Positions 1 to 9,423 of a stretch of 64,000 nucleotides of DNA are shown here, piece by piece. Made by a program: the position numbers and the translations under genes. The notes beneath the pieces were generated by a model that worked only from the letters and a program-made list of their open reading frames with translations, searched no databases and was not told where the DNA came from. The DNA comes from Microbacterium saperdae. GTDB taxonomy: Bacteria > Actinomycetota > Actinomycetes > Actinomycetales > Microbacteriaceae. Position 1 is the stretch's first letter, and each line of letters opens with the position of its first letter. The stretch is taken from positions 124,001-188,000 of the forward strand of contig NZ_VFOX01000002.1 of assembly GCF_006716345.1 (NCBI RefSeq), written 5' to 3'.

Positions 1-769
1 CATCCGCCAGCACGGGAGCCAGCTGCGGGAACACCGAGGTCCACAGGTCGAGGTCGATCGGCACGCGCGAACCCTGCGCATCGGCGGCGGGCGCCATCAG
101 TGCGATGTAGAGCTCCTGATCGTTCGCCGGGGTGTAGAGCACGCGCAGCACGCGGGGCTCGAGGTTCCAGAAGTCGATGACGTTGTCCCACTCGGTGTCG
201 GGCTCGAGCGCCTGCAGTTCGGCCTTGCGGCGGGGAACGAGGAAGCGCGTGATGCCATCGCGCGAACGCTGACGCTCGAGCGGGATGCCGAGCGAGTCGC
301 GCACGGCCGATCCGACTCCGTCGGCACCGATGATGAGGTCGGCCTCGGCCGTCTCGCCGTTCGCGAACGAGATCGTCCCGTCGGCCGTCGCGCCGGTGAC
401 CTCGGATCCGCTGATGATCTCGACGCCGGCCTCACGCGCGGCGACCAGCAGGGTCTGGTGCAGGTGCGGACGGGTGAGGGTGCGCCAGCGGATGCCGTCG
501 AGTGTCTCCTGCGACTGGATGACGTTGTTCATGCGCGTCTCGTACGCCGGGGGTGTCATGGAGTTCGACATGAGATCCGGACCGGCCTTGATCTTGTCGA
601 GCACCTGGAGGCTGTTGTTCCACAACACGATCCCCGCTCCCTCCGCACGCAGCTCGGGGCTGCGCTCGTGGAGTCGCACGCTCCAGCCCATCTGTGCCAG
701 GGCGGTGGCTGCGGTGAGACCCGCGAAGCCGCCACCCGAGATCTCGGCGTGGCGTCGGCGTTCTGTCAT
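1..769 (-). CDS. FAD-dependent monooxygenase, 3' end cut by window edge
   Basis: Flavin hydroxylase of the group A (p-hydroxybenzoate hydroxylase/UbiH-like) family, which uses NAD(P)H and O2 to hydroxylate a ring-type substrate. From the ATG at 769 about 256 codons are visible. The N-terminal FAD dinucleotide fold is at residues 10-26 (GGGFAG at 12-17) and the second FAD/NAD(P)H motif, GADGVGSAVR, is at about 148. The C-terminal third lies outside the window. It is divergent from the SDR at 994, with 224 bp between them. The substrate cannot be told from this part. Confidence 0.85.
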   Translation of the reverse strand, partial: MTERRRHAEISGGGFAGLTAATALAQMGWSVRLHERSPELRAEGAGIVLWNNSLQVLDKIKAGPDLMSNSMTPPAYETRMNNVIQSQETLDGIRWRTLTRPHLHQTLLVAAREAGVEIISGSEVTGATADGTISFANGETAEADLIIGADGVGSAVRDSLGIPLERQRSRDGITRFLVPRRKAELQALEPDTEWDNVIDFWNLEPRVLRVLYTPANDQELYIALMAPAADAQGSRVPIDLDLWTSVFPQLAPVLAD

Positions 770-981
770 GTCGCTCTCTCTCTTCCTGTCGGCCGCACTT
801 CGGCGCCGGGACAGCGGATCACCGAACTCGTAATTCTCATATTCTGAGCGGTGATTCTCGCAATGGTAGAGATTCTGCCCTGTCTGTCCGCCGTCGCGCA
901 AGAGATTCGTCGCGACAGGCCCAACGTTTTACGTCGCCGTAACGTGGGCGCCCCTCCCGGACGACATTCGCGGAACCCGCA

Positions 982-987
982 TACTGT
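982..987 (+). promoter_or_regulatory. -10 element of a leaderless-type start
   Basis: TACTGT lies exactly 6 nt before the ATG at 994, so the transcript would begin at or next to the start codon. No Shine-Dalgarno sequence is present. Confidence 0.4.
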
Positions 988-993
988 GCTCTC

Positions 994-1824
994 ATGACTG
1001 TTGTCGCACTGATCACCGGAACCTCCTCGGGCATGGGGCTGCACGCCGCCGTCGAACTGGCGCGGCAGGGGCTTCACGTCGTCGCCACGATGCGGGATGT
1101 CGGGCGAGCCGAGCGCCTGCAGGCCGCCGCCTCCGCCGCGGGGGTGCCGGTCGATGTGCGCGCTCTGGACGTGGTCGACCACACGGCGGCGGCCACCCTC
1201 GTCGCCGAGGTCGAGGCCGAGCTCGGCGGCATCGACGTGCTCCTGAACAACGCCGGGCGCGGGAGCGTCGCCACGGCCGAACAGGCGAGCATGCAGCAGG
1301 TGCGCGACCAGCTCGAGGTCAACTACCTGGCACCTGTGAACCTCACCAAGCTGGTGCTGCCCGGCATGCGCGAGCGCAGGAGCGGGCAGATCCTCACGAT
1401 CACGAGTGTCGGCGGTGCGGTCGGCCAGCCCTTCGCCGACACCTACTGCGGTGCGAAGTTCGCGGTGGAGGGGTTCATGCAATCCCTCGCGCCCGTCGCC
1501 GAGCGCTTCGGCATCCGGGTCAGCGTGATCGAGCCCGCCGCGGTCGCGAGCGACTTCGTCGACAACGCCGAGCGGCCCGACACCGACGGCCCTTACGGCG
1601 CACTGCTCGACGCCTACCTCGCGCGCACCGCCGGAGCCTTCGCGAACGCGCAGACGGCGGAGTCCGCCGGAGCGGCCATCGCCGCGGCCGTGCTGTCGGA
1701 TGAGTACCGATTCCGCTGGCAGACCTCCGAGGGCGCCACCGCGTTCGTCAGCGCCTCACTGGCCGACACCGACGGCAGCCGCGTGCTCGGCTTCACCCGT
1801 GGGTGGATCGCGGCGGGCTCGTGA
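994..1824 (+). CDS. Classical SDR-family oxidoreductase
   Basis: NAD(P)-dependent short-chain dehydrogenase of 276 aa. It has the cofactor motif TGTSSGMG near the N-terminus, the NNAG motif, a serine in the ITSVGG stretch and the catalytic YxxxK (YCGAK). The closest general match is the oxidoreductase group with a longer C-terminus, seen here after the active site. It starts at an ATG 6 nt after a TACTGT -10 element. Its 3' end overlaps the convergent gene at 1793-2626 by 32 bp. The substrate is not predictable. Confidence 0.85.
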   Translation: MTVVALITGTSSGMGLHAAVELARQGLHVVATMRDVGRAERLQAAASAAGVPVDVRALDVVDHTAAATLVAEVEAELGGIDVLLNNAGRGSVATAEQASMQQVRDQLEVNYLAPVNLTKLVLPGMRERRSGQILTITSVGGAVGQPFADTYCGAKFAVEGFMQSLAPVAERFGIRVSVIEPAAVASDFVDNAERPDTDGPYGALLDAYLARTAGAFANAQTAESAGAAIAAAVLSDEYRFRWQTSEGATAFVSASLADTDGSRVLGFTRGWIAAGS

Positions 1825-2626
1825 GCATCGCCGCGTAGCCCGCCTCATACGTCGGATACTCCAGTTCGCCCAGCACGGCGCGCAGCAGCGAACCGTCGAG
1901 CACCGTGCCGGTCGGAGCGGCGGAGACGTCATCCGGCGGCACCTCCAGGCCGAGGGTCTGCGCGATGAACGCGACCACGTCGCCCAGCGGTGCCGGCGCT
2001 GCGTCCACCGCGTGCAGCACGCGCGGCGGCTCCGGCATCCGCAGCAGCACCTCCAGCGCGCGCACGAGGTCGGCGTCATGGATGCGGTTCGTGCGGCGGC
2101 GGTGGTTCACGGTCGCGTGCTCGCGCACCTGGCGGATCAGGAAGTCGCGCCCCGGGCCGTAGATCCCCGCCGGGCGCACGATGACGGCATCGAACAGGTC
2201 GATCGCCGCGCGCTCTCCGTCGCGCAGCTCCTGCGCGCGCTCGGTCACGGGCGCGGGATCATCCTGCTCCGTGATCGGGCGCTCCGCTCCCCGCCCCTCG
2301 AACACTCCGGTCGACGAGACGAAGACCGTGCGGGCGGGGACCGCGGGCAGCGCCGCGGCCAGATGCGTCAGCGCCGTGCGGTAGCCGGAGGGACCGCTCG
2401 GCGGGAGCGTCACGACCATCGCGTCGACCGGTGGCAGCGGTTCGGGCAACGGAGCCGAGAGGTCAGCCCTGATCCCGATGACACCGTCGGGCAGGGTGCC
2501 GTCGCTCCGCCGCACCGCGAAGACCTCCCCGCCGTCGGCGCGCAGCCGCGGTGCGAGGAGCCCTCCGAGCTTGCCGTATCCGACGAGGAGCGTACGGGCG
2601 GGTGCGGGTGTGCGGGACGAAGTCAT
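1793..2626 (-). CDS. Atypical NAD(P)-binding epimerase/dehydratase-like protein (YeeZ-like)
   Basis: A 277-aa Rossmann-fold protein of the extended/atypical SDR group. The dinucleotide motif is degenerate and close to the N-terminus (VGYGKLGGLLAPRL). The strand VFVSSTGVF and the substrate-domain motif RPAGIYGPGRDF are clear. I see no YxxxK in the expected place before RPAGIYGPG (the residues there are ELRDGERAAI), as in YeeZ-type atypical SDRs, so classical catalysis is doubtful. I chose ATG 2626 over the in-frame start at 2674 because the Rossmann strand begins soon after it. Confidence 0.75.
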   Translation of the reverse strand: MTSSRTPAPARTLLVGYGKLGGLLAPRLRADGGEVFAVRRSDGTLPDGVIGIRADLSAPLPEPLPPVDAMVVTLPPSGPSGYRTALTHLAAALPAVPARTVFVSSTGVFEGRGAERPITEQDDPAPVTERAQELRDGERAAIDLFDAVIVRPAGIYGPGRDFLIRQVREHATVNHRRRTNRIHDADLVRALEVLLRMPEPPRVLHAVDAAPAPLGDVVAFIAQTLGLEVPPDDVSAAPTGTVLDGSLLRAVLGELEYPTYEAGYAAMLTSPPRSTHG

Positions 2627-2688
2627 CCGTCCCAATCTGTCACACGACGGCGAGGTCCAGCCCCGCCGACACATCGCCGGCGGGGCCG

Positions 2689-3468
2689 TCAGGCATCTCT
2701 GGTCGAGCTCGCGATGAACTGCCGCGTGCGCTCGTGCTGCGGGTTCTCGAAGAAGTCCGCAGCAGAGGCATCCTCCACGATCTCGCCGCCGTGCATCAGC
2801 ACGACGCGATCAGCGACCTCGCGCGCGAATCCCATCTCGTGCGTCACGACGATCATCGTCATCCCCTGCCGCGCGAGCTCGGTCATGACTTTCAACACCT
2901 CCCCGACGAGTTCAGGGTCGAGGGCGCTGGTCGGCTCGTCGAACAGCATGAGCTGCGGCTTCATCGCCAATGCCCGCGCGATCGCGACACGCTGCTGCTG
3001 CCCGCCGGAGAGCTGGGCCGGATAGTGCTCCATCTTGTCGGCGAGTCCGACGCTCTCCAGCAGCTCGCGCGCCTCCGCCTTCGCCGCTGCACCCGACAGT
3101 CGCCGCACTGCACGCGGCGCTTCCATGACGTTCTGCAGGGCGGTCATGTGCGGGAACAGATTGAAGCGCTGGAACACCATTCCGATGTGAGCTCGCTGCG
3201 CCGCCATCCCTCGCTCGGTGAGCTCGCGGACTCCGTCGCGATACTCGCCGAAGCCGACGAGCATCTCGTCGACCCAGATCTGCCCGGCATCGATCTTCTC
3301 CAGCCGATTGATCGCCCGCAGGAGCGTGCTCTTACCCGCGCCAGAGGAACCGAGCAGACAGACGACCTCGCCCGCGCGCACATCCATCGTGATGTCGCGG
3401 AGCACGGTGTTGTCGCCGAAGGACTTCTTGACCTGCCGGATGCGCACGAGCGCCGTGTTGTCATTCAT
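2689..3468 (-). CDS. Polar amino acid ABC transporter ATP-binding protein
   Basis: Cytoplasmic ATPase (259 aa) of a GlnQ/HisP-type importer. It has Walker A GSSGAGKS, the Q-loop region [11 protein letters not shown], the signature LSGGQQQR, Walker [15 protein letters not shown] and the switch histidine in VVTHEM. It overlaps the permease gene by 8 bp and is the last gene of a four-gene operon: class V aminotransferase, binding protein, permease, ATPase. The family imports amino acids or related small polar compounds; the aminotransferase neighbour suggests the cargo is then deaminated or desulfurated. Confidence 0.93.
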   Translation of the reverse strand: MNDNTALVRIRQVKKSFGDNTVLRDITMDVRAGEVVCLLGSSGAGKSTLLRAINRLEKIDAGQIWVDEMLVGFGEYRDGVRELTERGMAAQRAHIGMVFQRFNLFPHMTALQNVMEAPRAVRRLSGAAAKAEARELLESVGLADKMEHYPAQLSGGQQQRVAIARALAMKPQLMLFDEPTSALDPELVGEVLKVMTELARQGMTMIVVTHEMGFAREVADRVVLMHGGEIVEDASAADFFENPQHERTRQFIASSTRDA

Positions 3469-4399
3469 CGATACCTCGCCGGGAGAAAGGGGGACGCACG
3501 AGTGCGTTGCGGATGGCCGTCCGGAGATTCCGCGGACGACCGCGTCGGGTGCTGCCGTCGAAGGCGCGTTCCAAGTAGAACTGGCCGATGCTCGCGATCG
3601 TCACGATGATCATGTACCAGACCGCCGCAGCGAACAGCGTCTCCATCACCTCGAGATTGCGGCTGGAGATGTTCGCTGCCGCCTTCACGAGCTCGAAGTA
3701 GGTCACCACCGACGCCAGCGAGGTGGTCTTGAGCATGTTGATGAAGTTGTTGCCGGTTGGCGGAATGATGATGCGCATGGCCTGCGGCAAGATGATGCGG
3801 GCCAGCGTACGCATCGGGCTCATCCCGAGGGCATGTGCAGCCTCGGTCTGGCCGCTGTCGATGCCTTTGAGCCCACCGCGGATGATCTCGGCCATGTAAG
3901 CGCTCTCGTTGAGCGCGAGACCCAGGAGCGCGGCGGTGAACGCGGTCATGATGGCATTGGTCGGCTGATCGATCAGCGTCCAGTCCGTGAACGGCACGCC
4001 GATCACGATGCGGTCGACCACCAGAGCGAGGTTGTACCAGACGAGGATCTGCACGAGCACGGGGACGCCGCGGAAGATCCAGATGTACCCGGTCGCGACC
4101 GACGTGGCGACCGGGTTGCGCGAAATGCGCATGATCGCGATGACGACGCCGATGATTACAGCCACCAGCTGCGCCGCCACCGCGAGCACCACCGTGTTCC
4201 AGGCCGCTTGAGCCATGGTGTCGAGCACCACGTACTGCAGCACATGCGGCCATTGGATGCGTGCCCCGGCGAGCACGACGATGATGCCGGCGACAGCGGC
4301 GAGCACGATCAGCGCGCTGACCCAGCGCCAGAAGTGCAGCCGACGGTAGAGCTTGGGTCCTGCGACCGAGACGGAGGCGAGGGGAGCAGTAGTGTTCAC
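3461..4399 (-). CDS. Polar amino acid ABC transporter permease
   Basis: Integral membrane permease of 312 aa in the HisM/GlnP family. Hydrophobic segments run from about residue 30 onward, and the EAA loop [14 protein letters not shown], which docks the ATPase, is clear. The start is GTG 4399, with AAAGGA 4 nt upstream. It has a single permease gene, so it probably forms a homodimer. It lies between the binding protein (55 bp upstream) and the ATPase (8-bp overlap). Confidence 0.9.
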   Translation of the reverse strand: MNTTAPLASVSVAGPKLYRRLHFWRWVSALIVLAAVAGIIVVLAGARIQWPHVLQYVVLDTMAQAAWNTVVLAVAAQLVAVIIGVVIAIMRISRNPVATSVATGYIWIFRGVPVLVQILVWYNLALVVDRIVIGVPFTDWTLIDQPTNAIMTAFTAALLGLALNESAYMAEIIRGGLKGIDSGQTEAAHALGMSPMRTLARIILPQAMRIIIPPTGNNFINMLKTTSLASVVTYFELVKAAANISSRNLEVMETLFAAAVWYMIIVTIASIGQFYLERAFDGSTRRGRPRNLRTAIRNALVRPPFSRRGIDE

Positions 4400-4454
4400 G
4401 GGTTCCTTTCCGGAGGAGGTGTGCGGGAGCGACCGACGGCCGCCCCCGCCGCAC

Positions 4455-5393
4455 TCACTTCCCCGCGTTGATCTCGACCGTCTCGATGGCTCCGGCCTGG
4501 AGCCCCCAGGCGGCGAGGATCTCGCCGTACGTGCCGTCGTCGATCAGCGACTGCAGCGCCGCGGCGAGCGCTGCCCGCAGCTCCGGCGTCTCCTTGTTGA
4601 CTCCGATGCCGTAGAGCGCCCCCTCGAGCGGGGGCAGGTCGACGACCTCGAAGTCCTCGCCCCCGTTGGCCGTCTGGGCGACGTAGACGAGGTTCGCCAG
4701 ATCGTTGAGCTCGGCGGTCACGCGTCCGGTCTTGACCGAGTTGAGACGCTGCTGGTCGCTGTTCACGGTGACGACGTCGATCGCCTCTGCCCCGTCGGCA
4801 ACGCACTTCTCACTCAGCGCGAGGGCCCATGCCTCCTGTGAACTGCCGACGCCTGCGGTCACGCCGTGCCCGCACAGATCCGCAGGCTCGGCGATGTCAT
4901 CGGGATTGCCCTTCGCGACGAGGATGCCGATCCCGGTCTTGAAGTAGTCGACGAAGTCGACCATCTCTTGACGATCGGGGCGATCGTTCATACCGGCCAT
5001 GGTGAAGTCGACACGCTGCGACTGCAAGCTCGTGATGAGGTTCTCGAACGCGGAGTCGTTGTAGGCGACGTCGAGACCGAGTCGCTTCGCCATCGCGGTG
5101 GCGAGATCGACCTCGTACCCGATGGGCGTCGCCCCGTCGGCCGCATAGAAGTTGGCAGGTGGGAACTGCAGGTTGGAGCCGACCTGAAGCACTCCGGCGT
5201 CCGTGTACTGCGCCGGCAGCAGCGCGGCGATCTCGGCATCCTCTTCGACCCCGGAGACGATCGCCGCCGCCGGCTGGTCGTCTGCGGCGGGCGCCGACGA
5301 CTCGTCCGTGTCGGTGGGGAGTGTCGACGTGCACGCGGACAGGGCCGCGATGCCGACGAGGGAGAGGGCGAGGAGGGAAAGACGTGACTTCAT
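4455..5393 (-). CDS. Amino acid ABC transporter substrate-binding lipoprotein
   Basis: Extracellular lipid-anchored binding protein (SBP family 3) of 312 aa. The signal peptide ends in the lipobox LSAC, with the lipidated Cys at residue 21. Family features are QVGSNLQFPPANF near the start of the ligand domain, IGYEVDLATAMAKRLG, and VDFTMAGMNDRPDRQ. ATG 5393 follows AAAGGA and begins the signal peptide, so the longer frame upstream is not used. The preceding aminotransferase ends 29 bp away, in the same operon. The ligand is unknown. Confidence 0.92.
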   Translation of the reverse strand: MKSRLSLLALSLVGIAALSACTSTLPTDTDESSAPAADDQPAAAIVSGVEEDAEIAALLPAQYTDAGVLQVGSNLQFPPANFYAADGATPIGYEVDLATAMAKRLGLDVAYNDSAFENLITSLQSQRVDFTMAGMNDRPDRQEMVDFVDYFKTGIGILVAKGNPDDIAEPADLCGHGVTAGVGSSQEAWALALSEKCVADGAEAIDVVTVNSDQQRLNSVKTGRVTAELNDLANLVYVAQTANGGEDFEVVDLPPLEGALYGIGVNKETPELRAALAAALQSLIDDGTYGEILAAWGLQAGAIETVEINAGK

Positions 5394-5422
5394 TGTGTGT
5401 CCTTTCGGGTGGGGTGGAATGT

Positions 5423-6625
5423 TCAGAGGGTGAGTGCGCGCACCGCATGGAGAAGACGATCGACATCTTCGACCGAGGTGTACGGGGCGATGCCCGCCCG
5501 CACCGCGCCGTCGCGCAGATCGGCCCAATCCTCGGCCTCGATCGCGTAGAAGCTGCCGCCCATCACGGCGACGTCCGCTCGCCCGAGTGCCGCGCAGACC
5601 TCGGCTGTGGTGCGGCCGTCGATACGGAAGAGGGCGGTCGGCACGTGCGTGCTCGGCGCACCGATGCGCTCGACGCCGTCGATCTCCGCGAGGCCGGCGA
5701 TGAGCCGCTCGAAGAGAGCATCCTCGTGCTTCGCGACCGCCTCGTAGGAGCGCTCCAGCCGCTCGCGGCGCGTGCCGTCCCCGGGGATGACGTCGGCCAG
5801 GAACTCCACCGTCTCTGTCACCCCGGCCAGGAGCTCATAGGGCAGAGTGCCCAGCTCGAACCTCTCGGGAACCTGCATGGTCGACGGGCGGAGCTTGTCG
5901 GGGACGAGGGCCTCCAACTTCTCGACGCTGGATCCCAGCACGCCGATGTGAGGACCGCAGAACTTATACGGCGAGCACACGATGTAGTCGGCTCCGAGGG
6001 CGACGGCATCGACGAGCTCGTGGGCCGTGTAGGCGACGGCGTCGACGTAGATCTCCGCTCCGACCGCGTGCACGGCTGCCGCGATCGCCGCGATGTCCGG
6101 CGCCGTGCCGTACAGGTTCGACGCCGCGGTCACGGCGACGAATCGCGTGCGGTCGCTGAGCACGCGACGTACATCATCGGCTGTGAGGTCACCGGTCTCG
6201 CGGTCGAAGTCGATCCAACGCAGGGTCGCGCCGGACAGGTCAGCGGCGAGCACCCACGGACGTACGTTCGCGTCGTGGTCGAGGCGACTCGCGACGATCT
6301 CATCGCCGGGGCCGAGGCGACGGGCGACGGCTCTGGCCACGTCGAACGTGATCTGCGTCGCGCTGCGGCCGAAGAACACAGCGCGCGGATCAACGTTCAG
6401 CAGGTCGCCCATCGCGGCACGGGCGCCGCGCACGATGCGGTCTGCGTTCTGCTCACTGTAGTTGTTTCGACCGCGCTGCGAGACGGGACTCACCATCGCG
6501 TCGCGGATGGCGTCGGCGACGCGGGTCGGGGTCTGGGTGCCACCGGGCGCATCGAACAGGGCGCTTCCGGTGCGCAGGGCGGGGAACTGCTGGCGGACAC
6601 GGGACAGAGGGTAGGTCGAGGACAT
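5423..6625 (-). CDS. Class V aminotransferase / cysteine-desulfurase-like PLP enzyme
   Basis: PLP-dependent enzyme of 400 aa, close to the 'cysteine desulfurase-like' subgroup rather than true IscS/SufS. Visible features are DAPGGTQTP near the N-terminus, the SRLDHDANVRPW segment and the PLP-lysine region CSPYKFCGPHIG. The IscS/SufS catalytic cysteine loop is not obvious. It is the first gene of an operon with an amino acid importer, which suggests it acts on the imported compound. GGAG lies 9 nt before ATG 6625. Transamination, desulfuration and lyase activity are all possible. Confidence 0.82.
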   Translation of the reverse strand: MSSTYPLSRVRQQFPALRTGSALFDAPGGTQTPTRVADAIRDAMVSPVSQRGRNNYSEQNADRIVRGARAAMGDLLNVDPRAVFFGRSATQITFDVARAVARRLGPGDEIVASRLDHDANVRPWVLAADLSGATLRWIDFDRETGDLTADDVRRVLSDRTRFVAVTAASNLYGTAPDIAAIAAAVHAVGAEIYVDAVAYTAHELVDAVALGADYIVCSPYKFCGPHIGVLGSSVEKLEALVPDKLRPSTMQVPERFELGTLPYELLAGVTETVEFLADVIPGDGTRRERLERSYEAVAKHEDALFERLIAGLAEIDGVERIGAPSTHVPTALFRIDGRTTAEVCAALGRADVAVMGGSFYAIEAEDWADLRDGAVRAGIAPYTSVEDVDRLLHAVRALTL

Positions 6626-6973
6626 GGTCGAACTCCAGGCAGAGACAGAGGCGGCGCGTTGACGCTCCCGCGCGCTCCGGTCACTCCGGGAGCACGCGCA
6701 TCACCTCAGGGATGACGGGTGGGAGAGACGTCGGTGCACCGATTCATCGGCGTGGATCGACAGAATCGCAGTCGCGATCGATCCGTTTGCTACAGCACCG
6801 TCGTACGGCGGGCGCATGATCCCCCGATGCGCCCATTGCGCCGCTGGCGGTTCTCGCCGTGCGCTCCGTACATGTGTTTCTCCATCGAATCATCGAGTGC
6901 GTCCGCACTCTCCGGCACATGCTAGCACCGGAGCCAACAAAGTGAAATCGATTTCCCGGTGGGGCGTCGCGCC
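6626..6973. other. 348-bp intergenic region between two same-strand genes
   Basis: No gene is supported here. It holds the 5' region of the aminotransferase-ABC operon, a perfect 12-bp palindrome at 6944-6955, a possible -10 (TAGCAT on the minus strand) at 6919-6924, and a weak inverted repeat GCTCCCG/CGGGAGC at 6664-6693. Confidence 0.5.
6944..6955. promoter_or_regulatory. Perfect palindrome, LacI-type operator candidate
   Basis: GAAATCGATTTC is fully symmetric around a central CG and flanked by A/T, the usual form of LacI/GalR operators. It lies next to the expected -35 of a minus-strand promoter whose -10 would be TAGCAT at 6919-6924, upstream of the aminotransferase operon. No LacI-family gene is in the window. 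Confidence 0.45.
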
Positions 6974-8101
6974 TCAGCGGGCGAACGCGACCGAGCCGTC
7001 CGAGGCGAACGGGATCTCGTGCAGCTGTCGATGCAGGATGTCGCCGGCTTCCGGAAGGCGGGCGAAGTCCACCTCGATGCCGAGGCCGGGCTCGTCGGAG
7101 AGCACCATGTACCCCTCGTCGACCCGCCATCCGGTCCGGATCGCGTCGCCGAAGGCGGCGAGCTGGGCGGGGGCGTGCTCGTGCGTCAGGGTGTTCGGGA
7201 TCGTCGCATCCACGGTGAGAGTCGCGGCATCGGACACCGGGCTCAACCAGTTGTGCCACGACACCTGGGCGTGGTGCGCCTCTGCGATCGCGGCGATCTT
7301 GCGCGCCGCACTGATGCCGCCGGCGAGGGTGACGTCGGAGCGGACGATGAACGGACCGTTCGCGGCCAGCGCCTCGCGGACCTCCCAGATCGACTGCCAC
7401 CGTTCTCCGAGCCCGAGCGGAACGCCGTGCGCGAGCAGACCGGTCTGCACATCGAACGTGTCGATCTGGATCGGATCCTCCACGAAGAGCGGTCGGAGCG
7501 GTCGGAGACCGTCGAGCAGTGCGGGGATCTGGTGCGGCGCGAGAGAGCGATGCACCTCGACGATCATGTCGACCTTGCCGGCGGTCGCATCCCGCACGGC
7601 GGTCGCGCGCTCGACGGCACGGGCCGCGATCTCTCCCGTGGAGTGATCGATCCAGGTGTCCTCCAGCGGATCGAACTTGACGGCGGTGAAGCCCTCCGCC
7701 GCCGCACGGGCCGCAGACCGGCCGAGCTGCTCGGCGTCGGCGCCGTCGATGATCGCGTGCAGGCGGATGCGGTCGCGGTACGCGCCGCCGAGGAGCTCGT
7801 GCGTCGGCACGCCCAGTGCCCGCCCCTTGATGTCCCAGAGCGCACAGTCGATCGCGCTCAGTGCCGCACCGACGATCGCGCTGCGGAAGGGGCCCATCCG
7901 CCACATCAGGTGCCAGTGGCGCTCGATGCGACGGGGGTCGGTGCCGCGCAGGGCTGCCGCGAACGTCTCGACGACCGACGCAACGGCCTCGGGATACGCC
8001 CAGCACGCGGATTCCCCGATGCCGACGACCGAGGAATCGGTGCGGACCGCGACGAACAGGATGTTCCCGCGCACGTGGGTTTCGATATCGCTGATCTTCA
8101 T
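6974..8101 (-). CDS. Enolase-superfamily sugar-acid dehydratase (mandelate racemase/galactonate dehydratase type)
   Basis: Enzyme of 375 aa with the N-terminal capping domain and TIM barrel of the mandelate racemase family. Metal and catalytic residues are readable: E and H in IVEVHRSLAP, E in FVEDPIQID, a further ligand near LGERWQSI, and the late histidine in SWHNWLSP. The acidic-x-His pattern resembles galactonate/mannonate-type sugar-acid dehydratases rather than muconate cycloisomerases. It follows an SDR (26 bp gap), a pairing typical of oxidative sugar breakdown: the SDR oxidises the sugar or deoxy acid and this enzyme removes water. Confidence 0.85.
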   Translation of the reverse strand: MKISDIETHVRGNILFVAVRTDSSVVGIGESACWAYPEAVASVVETFAAALRGTDPRRIERHWHLMWRMGPFRSAIVGAALSAIDCALWDIKGRALGVPTHELLGGAYRDRIRLHAIIDGADAEQLGRSAARAAAEGFTAVKFDPLEDTWIDHSTGEIAARAVERATAVRDATAGKVDMIVEVHRSLAPHQIPALLDGLRPLRPLFVEDPIQIDTFDVQTGLLAHGVPLGLGERWQSIWEVREALAANGPFIVRSDVTLAGGISAARKIAAIAEAHHAQVSWHNWLSPVSDAATLTVDATIPNTLTHEHAPAQLAAFGDAIRTGWRVDEGYMVLSDEPGLGIEVDFARLPEAGDILHRQLHEIPFASDGSVAFAR

Positions 8102-8127
8102 GGGGAGGAGTCCTTGCGTGAGTCTGC

Positions 8128-8877
8128 TCAGGAGGCGCTGCCGGCGGCGAGCCCGCCGTCGACGATGAGGTCGGTGGCGGTGACGTACGAGGCATCGTCC
8201 GAGAGGAGGAAGCAGATGGCGGAAGCGACTTCGCTCGCCTCGGCCGCGCGTCGTATCGGGATGATCCGCGCCGCATCTTCGCGGATGGCCTCGAGCGAAC
8301 TCTGCGAGACCGCGAGGGGCGTGATGGCCGACCCCGGGAGGACGCTGTTGACCCGGATGCCGGTGCCCGCCAGCTCCAGGGCGACCGAGCGGGTGATCGC
8401 CTGCGCCGAGGCCTTCGACGAGGCGTAGATCGCGTTGCGGGCCACCGGGCGGATGCCGGCGACCGATCCGACCACGACCAGCGATGACCGGTCGTCCTTC
8501 GCGACGACGCGCGCCGCCTCCTGAAGGCTGAGCAGGATGCCGAGGGCGTTCACATCGTGCACGCTGCGGAACCTGGCGGGATCGACATCGTCCAGCGGAA
8601 CCGTCCCCGGATGCACTCCTGCGACCAGCGCCACACCGTTCAGCTCGCCCGCCGCCGAGACGGCGGCGAAGAGCGCGGCGACCGAGGCCGGATCGCCCTG
8701 GTCGTAGCCGAAGTGCTCGCAGCCGCCGAGGGTCTCAGCGAGGTCACGCGCCGCGTCGACGTTGCGGTCCGCGACGATGACGCGCGCGCCTTCCTCGTGG
8801 AGGCGCACGGCCGTCGCCTCCCCCAGTCCTGAGGCTCCCCCGCACACGAGGTAGCGGCGCCCTTCGAGACCCCTCAC
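8128..8877 (-). CDS. Classical SDR-family oxidoreductase
   Basis: NAD(P)-dependent dehydrogenase of about 249 aa. It shows the cofactor motif CGGASGLGEA, catalytic serine VGSVAG, YASSK and the C-terminal signature TDLIVDGG. The open frame extends to 9084, but the homologous part begins at VRGLEG, and GTG 8877 has GAGG 7 nt upstream, so I use that start. It forms a transcription unit with the dehydratase at 6974 and is divergent from the RhaM-like gene at 9050. A role in deoxysugar (fucose/rhamnose type) oxidation is inferred from these neighbours. Confidence 0.83.
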   Translation of the reverse strand: MRGLEGRRYLVCGGASGLGEATAVRLHEEGARVIVADRNVDAARDLAETLGGCEHFGYDQGDPASVAALFAAVSAAGELNGVALVAGVHPGTVPLDDVDPARFRSVHDVNALGILLSLQEAARVVAKDDRSSLVVVGSVAGIRPVARNAIYASSKASAQAITRSVALELAGTGIRVNSVLPGSAITPLAVSQSSLEAIREDAARIIPIRRAAEASEVASAICFLLSDDASYVTATDLIVDGGLAAGSAS

Positions 8878-9037
8878 CGCACGACCTCGATCGGGGGCGC
8901 GGGCGTCCGCCGCCGCGCTGTCAGGAAGCAGGAAGTCGGGGTGATCGTCACGATCACAGAATACGGCAGTTTTCGGCAAAACCGATAGCAAAACCTCTGA
9001 ATATGAAGAGATCATTGGTCGGAGGAATACGGTCTGA

Positions 9038-9043
9038 TACGGT
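9038..9043 (+). promoter_or_regulatory. -10 element of a leaderless-type start
   Basis: TACGGT lies exactly 6 nt before the GTG at 9050. Confidence 0.4.
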
Positions 9044-9049
9044 TCTGCC

Positions 9050-9421
9050 GTGTCCCCCACCACCGACGGCGCTCCTGCTGCCATTCTCCGCGACCCCGAG
9101 GTATTCGTCTACGAGCTGCGCCCCGAATGCGAGGACGACTACGACCGGCACCATGCCGCCGTCTGGCCCGAGGTGATCGCCGAGCTGCGCGGCAGCGGCA
9201 TCACCGAGTACACGATCCACCGACGCGGCAGCCTGGTCATCTCCGTCCTGCGGCGCGAAGAACGCACGCAGGCGCCGGAGCTCTCTCCCGAGGCACGACG
9301 TCGCGTGGACGAGTGGCACGACCTCATGGCGCCGCTCTTCGCGGCCGTGCAGGACGAGGCGGGCGAGCCGTTGTATGCGGAGAAGATCTTCGACATCGGC
9401 GCGTATCCCGAGACCGACTGA
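9050..9421 (+). CDS. L-rhamnose mutarotase-like protein (RhaM/DUF718)
   Basis: A 123-aa protein of the L-rhamnose mutarotase family, which interconverts the anomers of L-rhamnose and related deoxysugars. The family pattern is clear: YELRPECEDDYDRHHAAVWPEV near the N-terminus is the usual K/RPG-x-YxxxH-xxxWPEL segment (shortened here), with a conserved His-Trp region. The start is GTG 9050, 6 nt after TACGGT. It is divergent from the SDR-dehydratase pair, which fits a rhamnose/fucose-like substrate. It overlaps nothing and ends 2 bp before the convergent gene at 9424. Confidence 0.82.
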   Translation: MSPTTDGAPAAILRDPEVFVYELRPECEDDYDRHHAAVWPEVIAELRGSGITEYTIHRRGSLVISVLRREERTQAPELSPEARRRVDEWHDLMAPLFAAVQDEAGEPLYAEKIFDIGAYPETD

Positions 9422-9423
9422 GT

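Noticed and set aside
6664..6693. GCTCCCG/CGGGAGC repeat as a terminator for the dehydratase gene
   Set aside because: It is about 280 nt past the dehydratase stop and just before the next start, with no supporting features.
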